Source: an uncultured Lachnospiraceae bacterium (GTDB lineage Bacteria > Bacillota > Clostridia > Lachnospirales > Lachnospiraceae). Taken from it: DNA of 44,755 nucleotides. The notes beneath the pieces were generated by a model. The model saw only the letters and a list, made by a program, of their open reading frames with translations, searched no databases and was not told where the DNA came from. The position numbers and the translations under genes are program-made. Where the stretch lies: positions 1-44,755 of the forward strand of contig CAJUHG010000005.1 in NCBI GenBank assembly GCA_910586005.1, read 5' to 3'. Below, one piece after another: positions 1 to 8,658 of the stretch. The first letter of the stretch is position 1. The number at the start of each line of letters is the position of its first letter.

Positions 1-470
1 ATTCTATCAGAAAAGGGGCGTGTTCACAATTTATTTACTCATGCGTTTGTCCTGATAAGAGTTTAGCAATAATTCAGTTATAGTTTTAATTATATATGAA
101 TTTATCTCCTAGATTAATAAGAGTTCCACAATAGTGAGTAATGAAATCTCCTTCTAAGATAAGTCTAATAACAGATTGAAACAACAATAGAAAGTGTGTT
201 ATATGAATTTTCTATGATAAATCAAAAATTTTCACACAATTATTAAAATCAATATAAAACAGCAGTATTTCATCTGAAAAAATTTAGAAAAAAAGGAGTG
301 AGAATCATTTAAATTGTTCTTATATAAAAATAAATTTAATAAAAATATATATTATTTTCAGAAAAATATAAAAAATATGATTATTTATCTAATATTCAGA
401 TAATATATAGAAAAAAACTGTTTACAGGGAGGAAAAAATAGTGTATATTAGTTTCAGTGCAATAATTTGT
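1..470. other. AT-rich intergenic region, no gene seen
   Basis: I see no open frame with a ribosome binding site and no recognisable RNA here. The stretch is extremely AT-rich. Around 188-222 there is a decayed copy of the ACAATAGAAAGT hairpin that recurs at 8248, 11744 and 11781. A 6-bp inverted repeat (TATCAG/CTGATA) spans roughly positions 5-57. The upstream gene lies outside the window. Confidence 0.6.
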
Positions 471-472
471 GA

Positions 473-503
473 TTGTATCTAGATACACAATCCATGTTAT
501 AAT
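473..503 (+). promoter_or_regulatory. Probable gltB promoter with overlapping palindromic operator
   Basis: A consensus -10 box TATAAT lies at 498-503 and is preceded by the extended -10 dinucleotide TG at 495-496. The -35 region is weak and is covered by a perfect 14-bp palindrome, TGTATCTAGATACA, at 474-487. A dimeric regulator binding there would compete with or contact RNA polymerase. The regulator is unknown; the site does not match the Rex or CcpA consensus. That it controls gltBD is inferred from position, since it is the only good promoter before gltB. Confidence 0.6.
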
Positions 504-580
504 AAAAGTTTATTTTTGATAGTAAACTTCCAATATGTGTAATTTACCAAAATGCTAGATTGCACATATAGCCATCTTTA

Positions 581-612
581 CTGGAAAGTCGAAGACTTAT
601 TTATTTGTCCAG
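581..612 (+). promoter_or_regulatory. Leader hairpin upstream of gltB
   Basis: CTGGA (581-585) pairs with TCCAG (608-612), and inside it AAGTC (586-590) pairs with GACTT (594-598) across a GAA loop. The hairpin lies in the predicted 5' untranslated region, between the promoter and the gltB ribosome binding site at about 635-641. There is no T-run after it, so it is not a classical terminator. A role in stability or translation is only a guess. Confidence 0.4.
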
Positions 613-649
613 GAAGAATACCTTTCATAGAAGCAGGGAGGAAGAGAAA

Positions 650-3600
650 ATGCAAGAAGTAAACAGAACAGCAATGGGAATGTATGATCCAAGATTTGAA
701 CATGATAACTGTGGAATTGGTGCAGTAGTAAATATTAAAGGAATTAAAACACATAAAACTGTGGAAAATGCATTGAAAATTGTAGAGAATTTAAAACATA
801 GAGCTGGAAAAGATGCAGATGGAAAAACGGGAGATGGTGTAGGAATTTTATTGCAGATTTCCCATGATTTTTTTAAAAAAGCTGCAAAAGAAGCAGGAAT
901 AACCCTTGGAGAAGAAAGAGATTATGGAATTGGTATGTTTTTCTTTCCTCAAGATGAATTGAAACGTAATCAGGCAAAGAAAATGTTTGAAGTAATTGTA
1001 AAGAAGGAAGGAATGGAATTTTTAGGATGGCGTGAAGTGCCAATTGCTCCTGATAAACTAGGACAGAAAGCAGTAGATTGTATGCCATATATTATACAGG
1101 GATTTGTAAAACGTCCCCAAGAGATAGAAAAAGGATTAGATTTTGATAGAAGATTGTATGTGGCAAGACGAGTATTTGAACAATCTAATGATGATACTTA
1201 TGTGGTATCTTTATCTAGTAGAACAATTGTATATAAAGGAATGTTTTTGGTGGAACAGTTACGACTGTTTTTTCCTGATTTACAAGACAAGGAGTATGTG
1301 TCAGCAATTGCCACGGTACATTCTCGATTTTCCACAAATACTAATCCAAGCTGGGAGCGAGCACATCCGAACCGTTTTATTGTGCATAATGGAGAAATTA
1401 ATACGATACTGGGAAATGCGGACAAAATGCTCGCTAGAGAAGAAACGATGGAATCTGAATATTTAAAAGGGGAATTACAAAAAGTACTTCCTGTGGTAAA
1501 TGCAGAAGGTTCAGATTCGGCTATGTTAGATAATACATTAGAATTTTTAGTAATGAGTGGCATGGATTTGCCTCTCGCAGTTATGATTACTATTCCAGAA
1601 CCTTGGGCAAACAATAACTTGATGAGTCAGAAGAAGAAAGATTTTTATCAGTATTATGCAACTATGATGGAACCTTGGGATGGTCCAGCCTCTATTTTGT
1701 TTAGCGATGGAGATATTTTAGGTGCTATTTTAGATAGAAATGGTCTGCGCCCCTCCCGTTATTATATTACAGAGGATGACTATTTGATTTTATCCTCTGA
1801 AGTAGGTGTTTTGGATATTGAACCAACAAAAATTGTTACAAAGGAACGTTTGCGCCCTGGAAAAATGCTTTTGGTAGATACTGTGCAAGGTAGGGTTATT
1901 GATGATAATGAATTAAAAGAAAAGTATGCTGGAAAGCAACCCTATGGTGAGTGGCTAGACCGAAATCTGATTAATTTAAGCGATTTAAAAATTCCAAATC
2001 AGCGTGTGCCAGAATATGATAAAAAAGAGCGTCGGAGAATGCAGAAAACCTTTGGATATACTTATGAATCTTTGAAAGAAGCCATTTTGCCTATGGCAAA
2101 GAATGGTGGTGAGAGTACAGCGGCAATGGGAATTGATACTCCTCTTGCAGCTTTGGCAGGAGACCATCAGCCTTTATTTAATTATTTTAAACAGAAATTT
2201 GCACAAGTAACAAATCCTCCCATTGATTCTATCAGAGAGGAAGTTGTAACAAGTACCACAGTGTATATTGGAGAAGATGGAAATCTATTAGAAGAAAAGT
2301 CAGAAAATTGTAAGGTTTTAAAGGTAAATAATCCGATTTTGACAAATACAGATATTATGAAAATTAAATCCATGAAAGTGGAAGGATTTAAAGTAGTAGA
2401 AATTCCAATTATTTATTATAAAAATACAAGTTTGGAAAAAGCAATTGAACGTCTATTTGTAGAAGCAGACAGAGCGTATCGTGATGGAGCTAATATTTTG
2501 ATTTTATCTGATAGAGGTGTAGATGAAAATCATGTACCTATTCCATCTCTTTTGGCAGTATCTGCTTTGCAACAACATTTGATTAAGACGAAAAAACGTA
2601 CAGCACTTGCTATGATTTTAGAATCAGGAGAACCTAGAGAAGTACATCATTTTGCAACACTTTTGGGATATGGAGCCTGTGCGATTAATCCTTACTTGGC
2701 ACAGGATACAGTAAAACAACTAATTGATGATTATATGTTGGACAAAGATTACTATGCAGCGATTGCAGATTATAATCATGCAATTTTGCATGGAATTGTA
2801 AAGATTGCAGCTAAAATGGGTATTTCTACCATTCAATCCTATCAAGGAGCTAAAATTTTTGAAGCAATTGGCATTAGTTCTGATGTGATTCACAAGTATT
2901 TTACAAATACAGTAAGTAGAATTGGCGGAATTACATTAAAAGATATTGAGGAAGATGTAAATGCACTTCATTCAAGTGCTTATGACCCTTTGGGCTTAGA
3001 AACAGATTTAACCTTAGAAAGTCGTGGAAGACACAAAATGCGCAGTGGTGCAGACAGTCATTTGTATAATCCTTTAACGATTCATCTGTTGCAGGAATCT
3101 ACCAAACGAGGAGATTATCAATTATTTAAACAATATACAGACGCAGCAGATAAACAGGAAAAAAATGCAAATATTCGGGGAATGATGGATTTTCATTTTT
3201 CTAAGAAAGGGATACCTTTAGAGGAAGTGGAAAGTGTAGAATCTATTGTAACAAGATTTAAAACAGGAGCTATGTCTTATGGTTCTATTTCTCAGGAAGC
3301 TCATGAGACACTTGCAATTGCAATGAATCGACTTCATGGGAAATCCAACAGTGGTGAAGGTGGTGAAAGCCCAGAGCGTTTAGTACTAGGAAAAGATGGT
3401 AATAATCGCTGTTCTGCAATTAAACAGGTAGCATCAGGTAGGTTTGGTGTGACTAGTCGGTATCTTGTCAGTGCGAAGGAGATACAGATTAAAATGGCAC
3501 AGGGAGCGAAACCAGGGGAAGGCGGACATTTACCAGGAAAAAAAGTGTACCCTTGGATTGCTAGAACTAGACTTTCTACGCCTGGAGTTTCGTTGATTTC

Positions 3601-5191
3601 TCCACCACCACACCATGATATTTATTCCATTGAAGATTTAGAACAGTTGATATATGACTTAAAAAATTCAAATAAAGATGCAAGAATTACCGTAAAGTTA
3701 GTGTCAGAAGCTGGAGTGGGAACAGTTGCAGCAGGTGTTGCAAAAGCAGGTGCGCAAGTAATTTTAGTTTCTGGATATGATGGAGGAACAGGAGCTGCTC
3801 CTAGTAGTTCGATTCATAATGCAGGACTTCCTTGGGAGCTAGGACTTTCTGAAACACATCAAACTCTAATTTTAAATGGTCTTCGCACCAAAGTAAGAAT
3901 TGAGACAGATGGCAAATTGATGACAGGAAGAGATGTGGCAATTGCAGCAATGTTAGGTGCGGAAGAATTTGGTTTTGCAACGGCTCCTTTGGTAACAATG
4001 GGATGTGTGATGATGCGTGTTTGTAATTTAGATACTTGTCCAGCAGGTATTGCAACTCAAAATCCAGAACTAAGAAAACGATTTGCAGGAAAACCAGAAT
4101 ATGTGATAAATTTCATGTGTTTTATTGCGGAGGAACTGCGAGAATATATGGCAAAATTAGGCATTCGCACAGTAGACGAGCTAGTAGGGCGCAGTGATTT
4201 GTTAAAAGTAAGAGAAGACTTGACAGAACGAGAGAAAGAATTGGATTTATCTAGAATTTTAAATAATCCATTTGCAGGTCCAAAATCTAAAGTGATTTTT
4301 GATCCTAAACAGGTATATGATTTTGAATTAGAAAAGACAAAAGATGAAAAAGTATTACTAAAGCAGTTGAAATTTGCGTTAGAAAGTGGACAAAAGCGCA
4401 GTATTAATGTGGAAGTAACAAATACAGATCGTTCTTTTGGCACTATTTTTGGCTCAGAAATTACCAAACGCTTTGATGATACCTTGGAGGATGATACCTT
4501 CTTAGTGAAATGTACAGGAGCTGGTGGACAAAGTTTTGGAGCTTTTATTCCAAAAGGGTTGACCTTGGAACTGGTAGGAGATAGCAATGATTATTTTGGA
4601 AAAGGATTGTCTGGTGGAAAACTAGTGGTATATCCTCCTACTGGAGTGAAATACAGACAAGATGAAAATATTATTATTGGAAATGTGGCTCTTTATGGAG
4701 CTACTAGTGGAAAAGCCTTTATCAATGGTGTAGCAGGAGAAAGATTTTGTGTCCGCAATTCTGGCGCTCACGCAGTGGTGGAAGGCGTAGGTGATCATGG
4801 ATGTGAATATATGACAGGAGGCAGAGTAGTAGTACTTGGAAAAACAGGGAAAAACTTTGCAGCAGGCATGAGTGGTGGAATTGCATATGTGTTAGATGAA
4901 GAAAATGATCTTTACACAAGAATCAATAAAGAAATGGTATTTTCAGAAGAAATCACATCAAAATATGATGTGATGGAATTGAAGGATATGATAAAAGAAC
5001 ATGTGGCATTGACAAATTCTCAAAAGGGAAAAGAAGTTTTAGACAAGTTTAGTGAATATTTACCTAAATTTAAGAAAATTGTACCATATGATTATAATCA
5101 AATGATGATGGCAATTGTTCAGATGGAAGAAAAAGGATTAAGTTCTGAACAGGCACAGATTGAAGCATTTTATGCCAATATGAAAAATTAG
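650..5191 (+). CDS. gltB: Glutamate synthase, large (alpha) subunit
   Basis: It makes glutamate from glutamine and 2-oxoglutarate together with the small subunit next door. I start it at ATG 650, 7-10 bases after GGGAGG, giving 1513 residues, usual for the family; an upstream TTG at 605 in frame has no good binding site and would bury the processing site. Cys21 (motif DNCGIG) would become the N-terminal nucleophile of the class II glutamine amidotransferase domain after propeptide removal. A central domain follows, then the FMN-binding synthase domain (from about residue 840, with GAKPGEGG and SPPPHHD) and Cys1119, Cys1125 and Cys1130, which fit the 3Fe-4S cluster. The C-terminal GxGxG beta-helix domain contains repeated Gly motifs around residues 1300-1430. 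It ends in TAG, 14 bases before gltD, so the two genes form an operon. Assignment is firm. Confidence 0.97.
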   Translation: MQEVNRTAMGMYDPRFEHDNCGIGAVVNIKGIKTHKTVENALKIVENLKHRAGKDADGKTGDGVGILLQISHDFFKKAAKEAGITLGEERDYGIGMFFFPQDELKRNQAKKMFEVIVKKEGMEFLGWREVPIAPDKLGQKAVDCMPYIIQGFVKRPQEIEKGLDFDRRLYVARRVFEQSNDDTYVVSLSSRTIVYKGMFLVEQLRLFFPDLQDKEYVSAIATVHSRFSTNTNPSWERAHPNRFIVHNGEINTILGNADKMLAREETMESEYLKGELQKVLPVVNAEGSDSAMLDNTLEFLVMSGMDLPLAVMITIPEPWANNNLMSQKKKDFYQYYATMMEPWDGPASILFSDGDILGAILDRNGLRPSRYYITEDDYLILSSEVGVLDIEPTKIVTKERLRPGKMLLVDTVQGRVIDDNELKEKYAGKQPYGEWLDRNLINLSDLKIPNQRVPEYDKKERRRMQKTFGYTYESLKEAILPMAKNGGESTAAMGIDTPLAALAGDHQPLFNYFKQKFAQVTNPPIDSIREEVVTSTTVYIGEDGNLLEEKSENCKVLKVNNPILTNTDIMKIKSMKVEGFKVVEIPIIYYKNTSLEKAIERLFVEADRAYRDGANILILSDRGVDENHVPIPSLLAVSALQQHLIKTKKRTALAMILESGEPREVHHFATLLGYGACAINPYLAQDTVKQLIDDYMLDKDYYAAIADYNHAILHGIVKIAAKMGISTIQSYQGAKIFEAIGISSDVIHKYFTNTVSRIGGITLKDIEEDVNALHSSAYDPLGLETDLTLESRGRHKMRSGADSHLYNPLTIHLLQESTKRGDYQLFKQYTDAADKQEKNANIRGMMDFHFSKKGIPLEEVESVESIVTRFKTGAMSYGSISQEAHETLAIAMNRLHGKSNSGEGGESPERLVLGKDGNNRCSAIKQVASGRFGVTSRYLVSAKEIQIKMAQGAKPGEGGHLPGKKVYPWIARTRLSTPGVSLISPPPHHDIYSIEDLEQLIYDLKNSNKDARITVKLVSEAGVGTVAAGVAKAGAQVILVSGYDGGTGAAPSSSIHNAGLPWELGLSETHQTLILNGLRTKVRIETDGKLMTGRDVAIAAMLGAEEFGFATAPLVTMGCVMMRVCNLDTCPAGIATQNPELRKRFAGKPEYVINFMCFIAEELREYMAKLGIRTVDELVGRSDLLKVREDLTEREKELDLSRILNNPFAGPKSKVIFDPKQVYDFELEKTKDEKVLLKQLKFALESGQKRSINVEVTNTDRSFGTIFGSEITKRFDDTLEDDTFLVKCTGAGGQSFGAFIPKGLTLELVGDSNDYFGKGLSGGKLVVYPPTGVKYRQDENIIIGNVALYGATSGKAFINGVAGERFCVRNSGAHAVVEGVGDHGCEYMTGGRVVVLGKTGKNFAAGMSGGIAYVLDEENDLYTRINKEMVFSEEITSKYDVMELKDMIKEHVALTNSQKGKEVLDKFSEYLPKFKKIVPYDYNQMMMAIVQMEEKGLSSEQAQIEAFYANMKN

Positions 5192-5205
5192 GGAGGGATG
5201 CAAAA

Positions 5206-6696
5206 ATGGGAAAACCAACAGGATTTATGGATTATAACAGAAAAACAGCAGAGGCGGTATCACCTAAAGAGCGCATCAAGAACTTTCATGAATTTCACAC
5301 TCCCTTAAGCAAAGAAGAACAACAAAAACAGGGAGCCCGTTGTATGGCTTGTGGGGTGCCTTTCTGTCAATCAGGTATGGAAATTATGGGTATGACTTCT
5401 GGTTGTCCATTGCATAATTTGGTTCCAGAATGGAATGACTTGGTATATACTGGCAATTGGGAACAGGCATATAATCGTTTGGTAAAGACAAATAATTTTC
5501 CAGAATTTACCGCAAGAGTTTGTCCAGCTCTCTGTGAGGCAGCTTGTACTTGTGGGCATTATGGAGATGCAGTTTCTGTCAAAGAAAATGAATATGGAAT
5601 TATAGAAAATGCTTATGAGCAAGGATTTGCTAAAGCAAAACCACCTAAAGTTCGCACAGGTAAAAAAGTAGCTGTTGTTGGTTCTGGACCAGCAGGACTT
5701 GCAGCAGCAGACCAGTTGAACAAACGTGGACATCATGTAACAGTATATGAGAGAGATGACAGGGTGGGAGGACTTTTGATGTATGGGATTCCCAATATGA
5801 AGTTGGAAAAACATGTGATTGAGCGTAAAATTAATATCATGAAAGAAGAGGGTGTAACATTTATTACAGGAGTCAATGTTGGAAAAGATATCAAGGCTTC
5901 TAAACTTTTCAAAGACTATGATAAGATAATTCTTGCCTGTGGAGCCAAAAATCCTCGTGACATCAAAGTGTCAGGTAGAGATGCAAAGGGAATTTATTTT
6001 GCAGTGGATTTTCTTGCAGCTACTACAAAGAGTTTGTTAGATTCTGATTTAAAGGATAATAAATATATTTCTGCAAAAGGAAAAAAAGTGGTAATTATTG
6101 GTGGTGGTGATACAGGTAATGATTGTGTAGGAACTGCTTTGCGTCATGGGGCGTTATCTGTTACACAACTTGAGATGATGCCTAAAGCGCCAAATCAAAG
6201 AGCAGAAAATAATCCTTGGCCCCAATGGCCCAAAGTTTGTAAGACAGATTATGGTCAAGAAGAAGCAATTGCAATGTTTGGAAAGGACCCAAGAATTTAT
6301 CAAACAACAGTGAAGGAATTTTTAAAAGATAAAAATGGAAAACTTTGTGGTTTGACAACTGTAAAACTAGAAAGTAAAAAAGATGAAAAAACAGGGCGTA
6401 TAACAATGGTGGAAGTGCAAGGCTCTGAAAATAAGCTGGACGCAGATCTTGTGTTAATTGCAGCAGGATTTTTGGGAACAGAAAAGTATATTGCGGATGC
6501 ATTTGGAATTGCTTTAAATGAGAGAACCAATGTAAAGACAGAAAATAAGAGATATGAAACAAATGTAAAAAATGTCTTTGTTGCTGGCGATATGCACAGA
6601 GGACAATCTCTTGTAGTGTGGGCAATGAGAGAGGGAAGAGAAGTTGCTAGAGAAGTAGATGCAAGTTTAATGGGATATACAAATTTAGGAGCATAA
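5206..6696 (+). CDS. gltD: Glutamate synthase, small (beta) subunit, NAD(P)H oxidoreductase
   Basis: This subunit of 496 residues takes electrons from NADPH through FAD and passes them by 4Fe-4S clusters to the large subunit. The N-terminal cysteine-rich region (CMACGVPFC near residue 45, then CPLHN and CPALCEAACTCG near 105) supplies the cluster ligands. Two dinucleotide-binding folds follow: VVGSGPAGLAAADQL near residue 155 for FAD and IIGGGDTGNDCVG near 300 for NADPH. The conserved FVAGDM motif lies near the C-terminus. The start ATG follows GGGAGGG at a good spacing. It lies directly behind gltB. Similar proteins serve as subunits of other reductases, but the gltB neighbour settles the role. 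Confidence 0.96.
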   Translation: MGKPTGFMDYNRKTAEAVSPKERIKNFHEFHTPLSKEEQQKQGARCMACGVPFCQSGMEIMGMTSGCPLHNLVPEWNDLVYTGNWEQAYNRLVKTNNFPEFTARVCPALCEAACTCGHYGDAVSVKENEYGIIENAYEQGFAKAKPPKVRTGKKVAVVGSGPAGLAAADQLNKRGHHVTVYERDDRVGGLLMYGIPNMKLEKHVIERKINIMKEEGVTFITGVNVGKDIKASKLFKDYDKIILACGAKNPRDIKVSGRDAKGIYFAVDFLAATTKSLLDSDLKDNKYISAKGKKVVIIGGGDTGNDCVGTALRHGALSVTQLEMMPKAPNQRAENNPWPQWPKVCKTDYGQEEAIAMFGKDPRIYQTTVKEFLKDKNGKLCGLTTVKLESKKDEKTGRITMVEVQGSENKLDADLVLIAAGFLGTEKYIADAFGIALNERTNVKTENKRYETNVKNVFVAGDMHRGQSLVVWAMREGREVAREVDASLMGYTNLGA

Positions 6697-6719
6697 AAAA
6701 GTAAGTATATCATTAAATA

Positions 6720-6735
6720 CCATACTAAAGTATGG
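6720..6735. other. Small inverted repeat after gltD
   Basis: CCATACT and AGTATGG form a 7-bp perfect stem with a two-base centre. There is no following T-run, so I do not call it a terminator; it could limit 3' decay of gltD mRNA. No proper terminator is visible between gltD and the next gene. Confidence 0.3.
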
Positions 6736-6756
6736 AAGAAAAGTATTTGCTATATT

Positions 6757-6786
6757 TTGGATTCTGCTCTATACTTATAATATAAT
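6757..6786 (+). promoter_or_regulatory. Promoter of the aldo/keto reductase gene
   Basis: TTGGAT at 6757-6762 and TATAAT at 6781-6786 are separated by 18 bases, a good vegetative sigma-A match. It lies 48 bases before the chosen start codon. Confidence 0.6.
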
Positions 6787-6833
6787 AGATTTAGAACAAT
6801 ATGATTTATTTTTGGGAAGAAAGGGGCAGAATT

Positions 6834-7961
6834 ATGGTTTATAAAGATTTTCAAGATATAAAATTGTCACAACTTGGAATGGGAACTATGCGTTTACCAG
6901 TGATTGATGGAGATGACAGTAACATTGATGTAGCCGCTACGGAAGAAATGGTAGCCTATGCTATGAAAGAGGGCATTAATTATTATGATACTGCATGGGG
7001 ATATCATGCTGGCAATTCAGAGTTAGTTATGGGAAAGGTGTTAAGTAAGTATCCAAGAGAAAGTTTTTATCTTGCAACAAAATTTCCAGGATATGATCTT
7101 TCTAACATGCCTAAGGTAGAAGAAATTTTTGAAAAACAACTTGAAAAATGTCAAGTTTCCTATTTCGATTTTTATTTATTTCACAATGTTTGTGAGATGA
7201 ATATTGATGCATACTTAGATGAGACATATGACATTTATAATTATTTAATAAAACAAAAAGAAAATGGTCGCATTCGCCACCTTGGGTTTTCAGCACATGG
7301 CAGCTATGAAGTGATGAAACGTTTTTTAGAAGCCTATGGAACAGATATGGAATTTTGTCAAATTCAACTGAATTATTTGGATTGGTCTTTCCAAGATGCA
7401 AAAGCAAAGGTAGAATTGTTATGTGAGTATAACATTCCTATATGGGTTATGGAACCTTTACGTGGTGGTAAGATTGCTAAACTCTCAGAAAATATTGAAA
7501 AGAACTTAAATTCTTTACGTCCAGATGAAAAAATTCCTGCATGGGCTTTCCGATTTTTACAATCTATTCCAGAAGTGACAGTAGTGCTTTCAGGAATGTC
7601 AAATATGGAACAATTACAAGAAAATATCAAGACTTTTGAGACAAATCAGCCATTGGAGAAACAAGAGATGGATACATTACTTGAGATTGCAGATGGTATG
7701 TTAAAAGGTACATTACCTTGTACATCTTGCCATTATTGTGTAAGCCATTGTCCACAAGGTCTTGATATTCCTTCTCTTTTAGAGCTTTATAATGAGCATA
7801 GTTTTACAGGAGGTGGCTTTATTGCTCCTATGGCCTTGATGGCTGTTCCAGAGGACAAAAGACCAAATGCTTGTGTAGGATGTAGAAGCTGTGAGGCAGT
7901 CTGTCCTCAGCAAATTAAAATATCTGAGGCAATGGCAGACTTTACAGCGAAATTAAAATAA
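6834..7961 (+). CDS. Aldo/keto reductase with C-terminal 4Fe-4S ferredoxin domain
   Basis: A 375-residue oxidoreductase. The N-terminal three quarters form an AKR barrel: the start reads LSQLGMGTMRLP, the catalytic Asp and Tyr lie in YDTAWGYHAG (about residues 53-62), the Lys in LATKFPG and the His in FYLFHN. The C-terminal part carries two cluster motifs, Cys296-299-302-306 (CTSCHYCVSHCP) and Cys347-350-353-357 (CVGCRSCEAVCP). Such AKR-ferredoxin fusions are common in Clostridia and are thought to couple ferredoxin to carbonyl reduction; the substrate cannot be told. I chose ATG 6834 after GAAAGGGGC rather than an in-frame ATG 33 bases upstream, because the family begins at about this point. 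It appears to be a single-gene unit with its own promoter and terminator. Confidence 0.9.
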   Translation: MVYKDFQDIKLSQLGMGTMRLPVIDGDDSNIDVAATEEMVAYAMKEGINYYDTAWGYHAGNSELVMGKVLSKYPRESFYLATKFPGYDLSNMPKVEEIFEKQLEKCQVSYFDFYLFHNVCEMNIDAYLDETYDIYNYLIKQKENGRIRHLGFSAHGSYEVMKRFLEAYGTDMEFCQIQLNYLDWSFQDAKAKVELLCEYNIPIWVMEPLRGGKIAKLSENIEKNLNSLRPDEKIPAWAFRFLQSIPEVTVVLSGMSNMEQLQENIKTFETNQPLEKQEMDTLLEIADGMLKGTLPCTSCHYCVSHCPQGLDIPSLLELYNEHSFTGGGFIAPMALMAVPEDKRPNACVGCRSCEAVCPQQIKISEAMADFTAKLK

Positions 7962-8017
7962 TTTTTACAATAATATATGGGATAGAATTTGTATAATAAT
8001 TATATTTTTTAATGATA

Positions 8018-8057
8018 AAGGGTTTATTTTCTTTACAAAGAAAATGGCCCTTTTTTT
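8018..8057 (+). terminator. Rho-independent terminator of the aldo/keto reductase gene
   Basis: AAGGG...ATTTTCTTT pairs with AAAGAAAAT...CCCTT, with a small internal loop, followed by a run of seven T at 8051-8057. The T-run is also the edge of the palindromic repeat that starts at 8055. Confidence 0.85.
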
Positions 8058-8242
8058 CTCTTATAGGAAATACCTTGTCACGCTAAAGCGTGAAAGTATA
8101 TTTCCTATAAGAGAAAAATAATTATGCGCACTCGTGCGAATGGAAAATGTCACTATGTGACCGCACTCGGCGCAGCAAAGCGTACAAGTCCCTCATGAAT
8201 GAGGGATTTAGGGAGCTGAAGCGGACTTGTCCGCTTTGTTCT
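8055..8242. repeat. Modular palindromic repeat, full copy A
   Basis: There are two modules. Module 1 is a long hairpin: an 18-bp arm at 8055-8072 pairs perfectly with 8099-8116, and CACGCT/AGCGTG (8079-8084 with 8087-8092) forms the tip. Module 2 has an outer stem of two 8-bp blocks, GCAAAGCG and ACAAGTCC (8175-8191) pairing with GGACTTGT and CGCTTTGT (8223-8239) around one mismatch, and an inner hairpin CCCTCAT/ATGAGGG (8190-8205). A linker hairpin GTCAC/GTGAC lies near 8150. Nearly the same sequence recurs at 34504-34657 and in decayed form at 8282-8470, 10181-10275 and 23023-23038. No protein is encoded. Confidence 0.85.
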
Positions 8243-8247
8243 TTATG

Positions 8248-8282
8248 ACAATAGAAAGTTCGCAAAGCGTACTTTCTATTGT
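8248..8282. repeat. Short palindromic repeat ACAATAGAAAGT type
   Basis: A perfect 12-bp stem, ACAATAGAAAGT (8248-8259) with ACTTTCTATTGT (8271-8282), and the centre CGCAAAGCG can add three more pairs. Related hairpins lie at 11744-11777 and 11781-11816, with a decayed one near 190. It sits between two copies of the larger repeat. Confidence 0.8.
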
Positions 8283-8470
8283 TTTATAGGAAAAATCATG
8301 TTACTGGGGAGTGTTAAAGAGTATGTCTTTCCTATAAAATAAAAATATAATGCGCACACGCACAAAAGGTGGTTATTGCTTCGCAATTGTGCGCGGCGCA
8401 GCCAAAGTGTGTAATCCCATCAAGATTGAGGGGTTAGGGCAGTTGATATGGACTTGCCCACTTTGTTCTT
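8282..8470. repeat. Modular palindromic repeat, diverged copy B
   Basis: TTTTATAGGAAA (8282-8293) pairs with TTTCCTATAAAA (8328-8339). This is the module 1 core with a different tip. From 8350 the sequence follows module 2 of copy A with many substitutions (GGCGCAGC, a GGACTTG-like block, then CTTTGTTCTTT). The linker differs: GCGCAC...GTGCGC forms its own stem around 8352-8394. It lies in tandem behind copy A. Confidence 0.7.
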
Positions 8471-8547
8471 TCAGATAAAAATTAGAAAAAAGCAGTAACA
8501 TATTATTGAATATGTTGAAAATATATTATATTATTAAAGAAAGCTAA

Positions 8548-8576
8548 TTGTTTTATATCTTTGGCACTTTTATAAT
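8548..8576 (+). promoter_or_regulatory. Promoter of the chemoreceptor gene
   Basis: TTGTTT at 8548-8553 and TATAAT at 8571-8576 are spaced by 17 bases, a sigma-A type promoter. I see no match to the flagellar sigma-28 consensus here. Confidence 0.55.
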
Positions 8577-8658
8577 TACCACTTATATTCATAATTTAGT
8601 CTGAAATTGAAAGACTTTTATATTAATATCAGAATAATAGAAAAATGAGGTTATAAAA

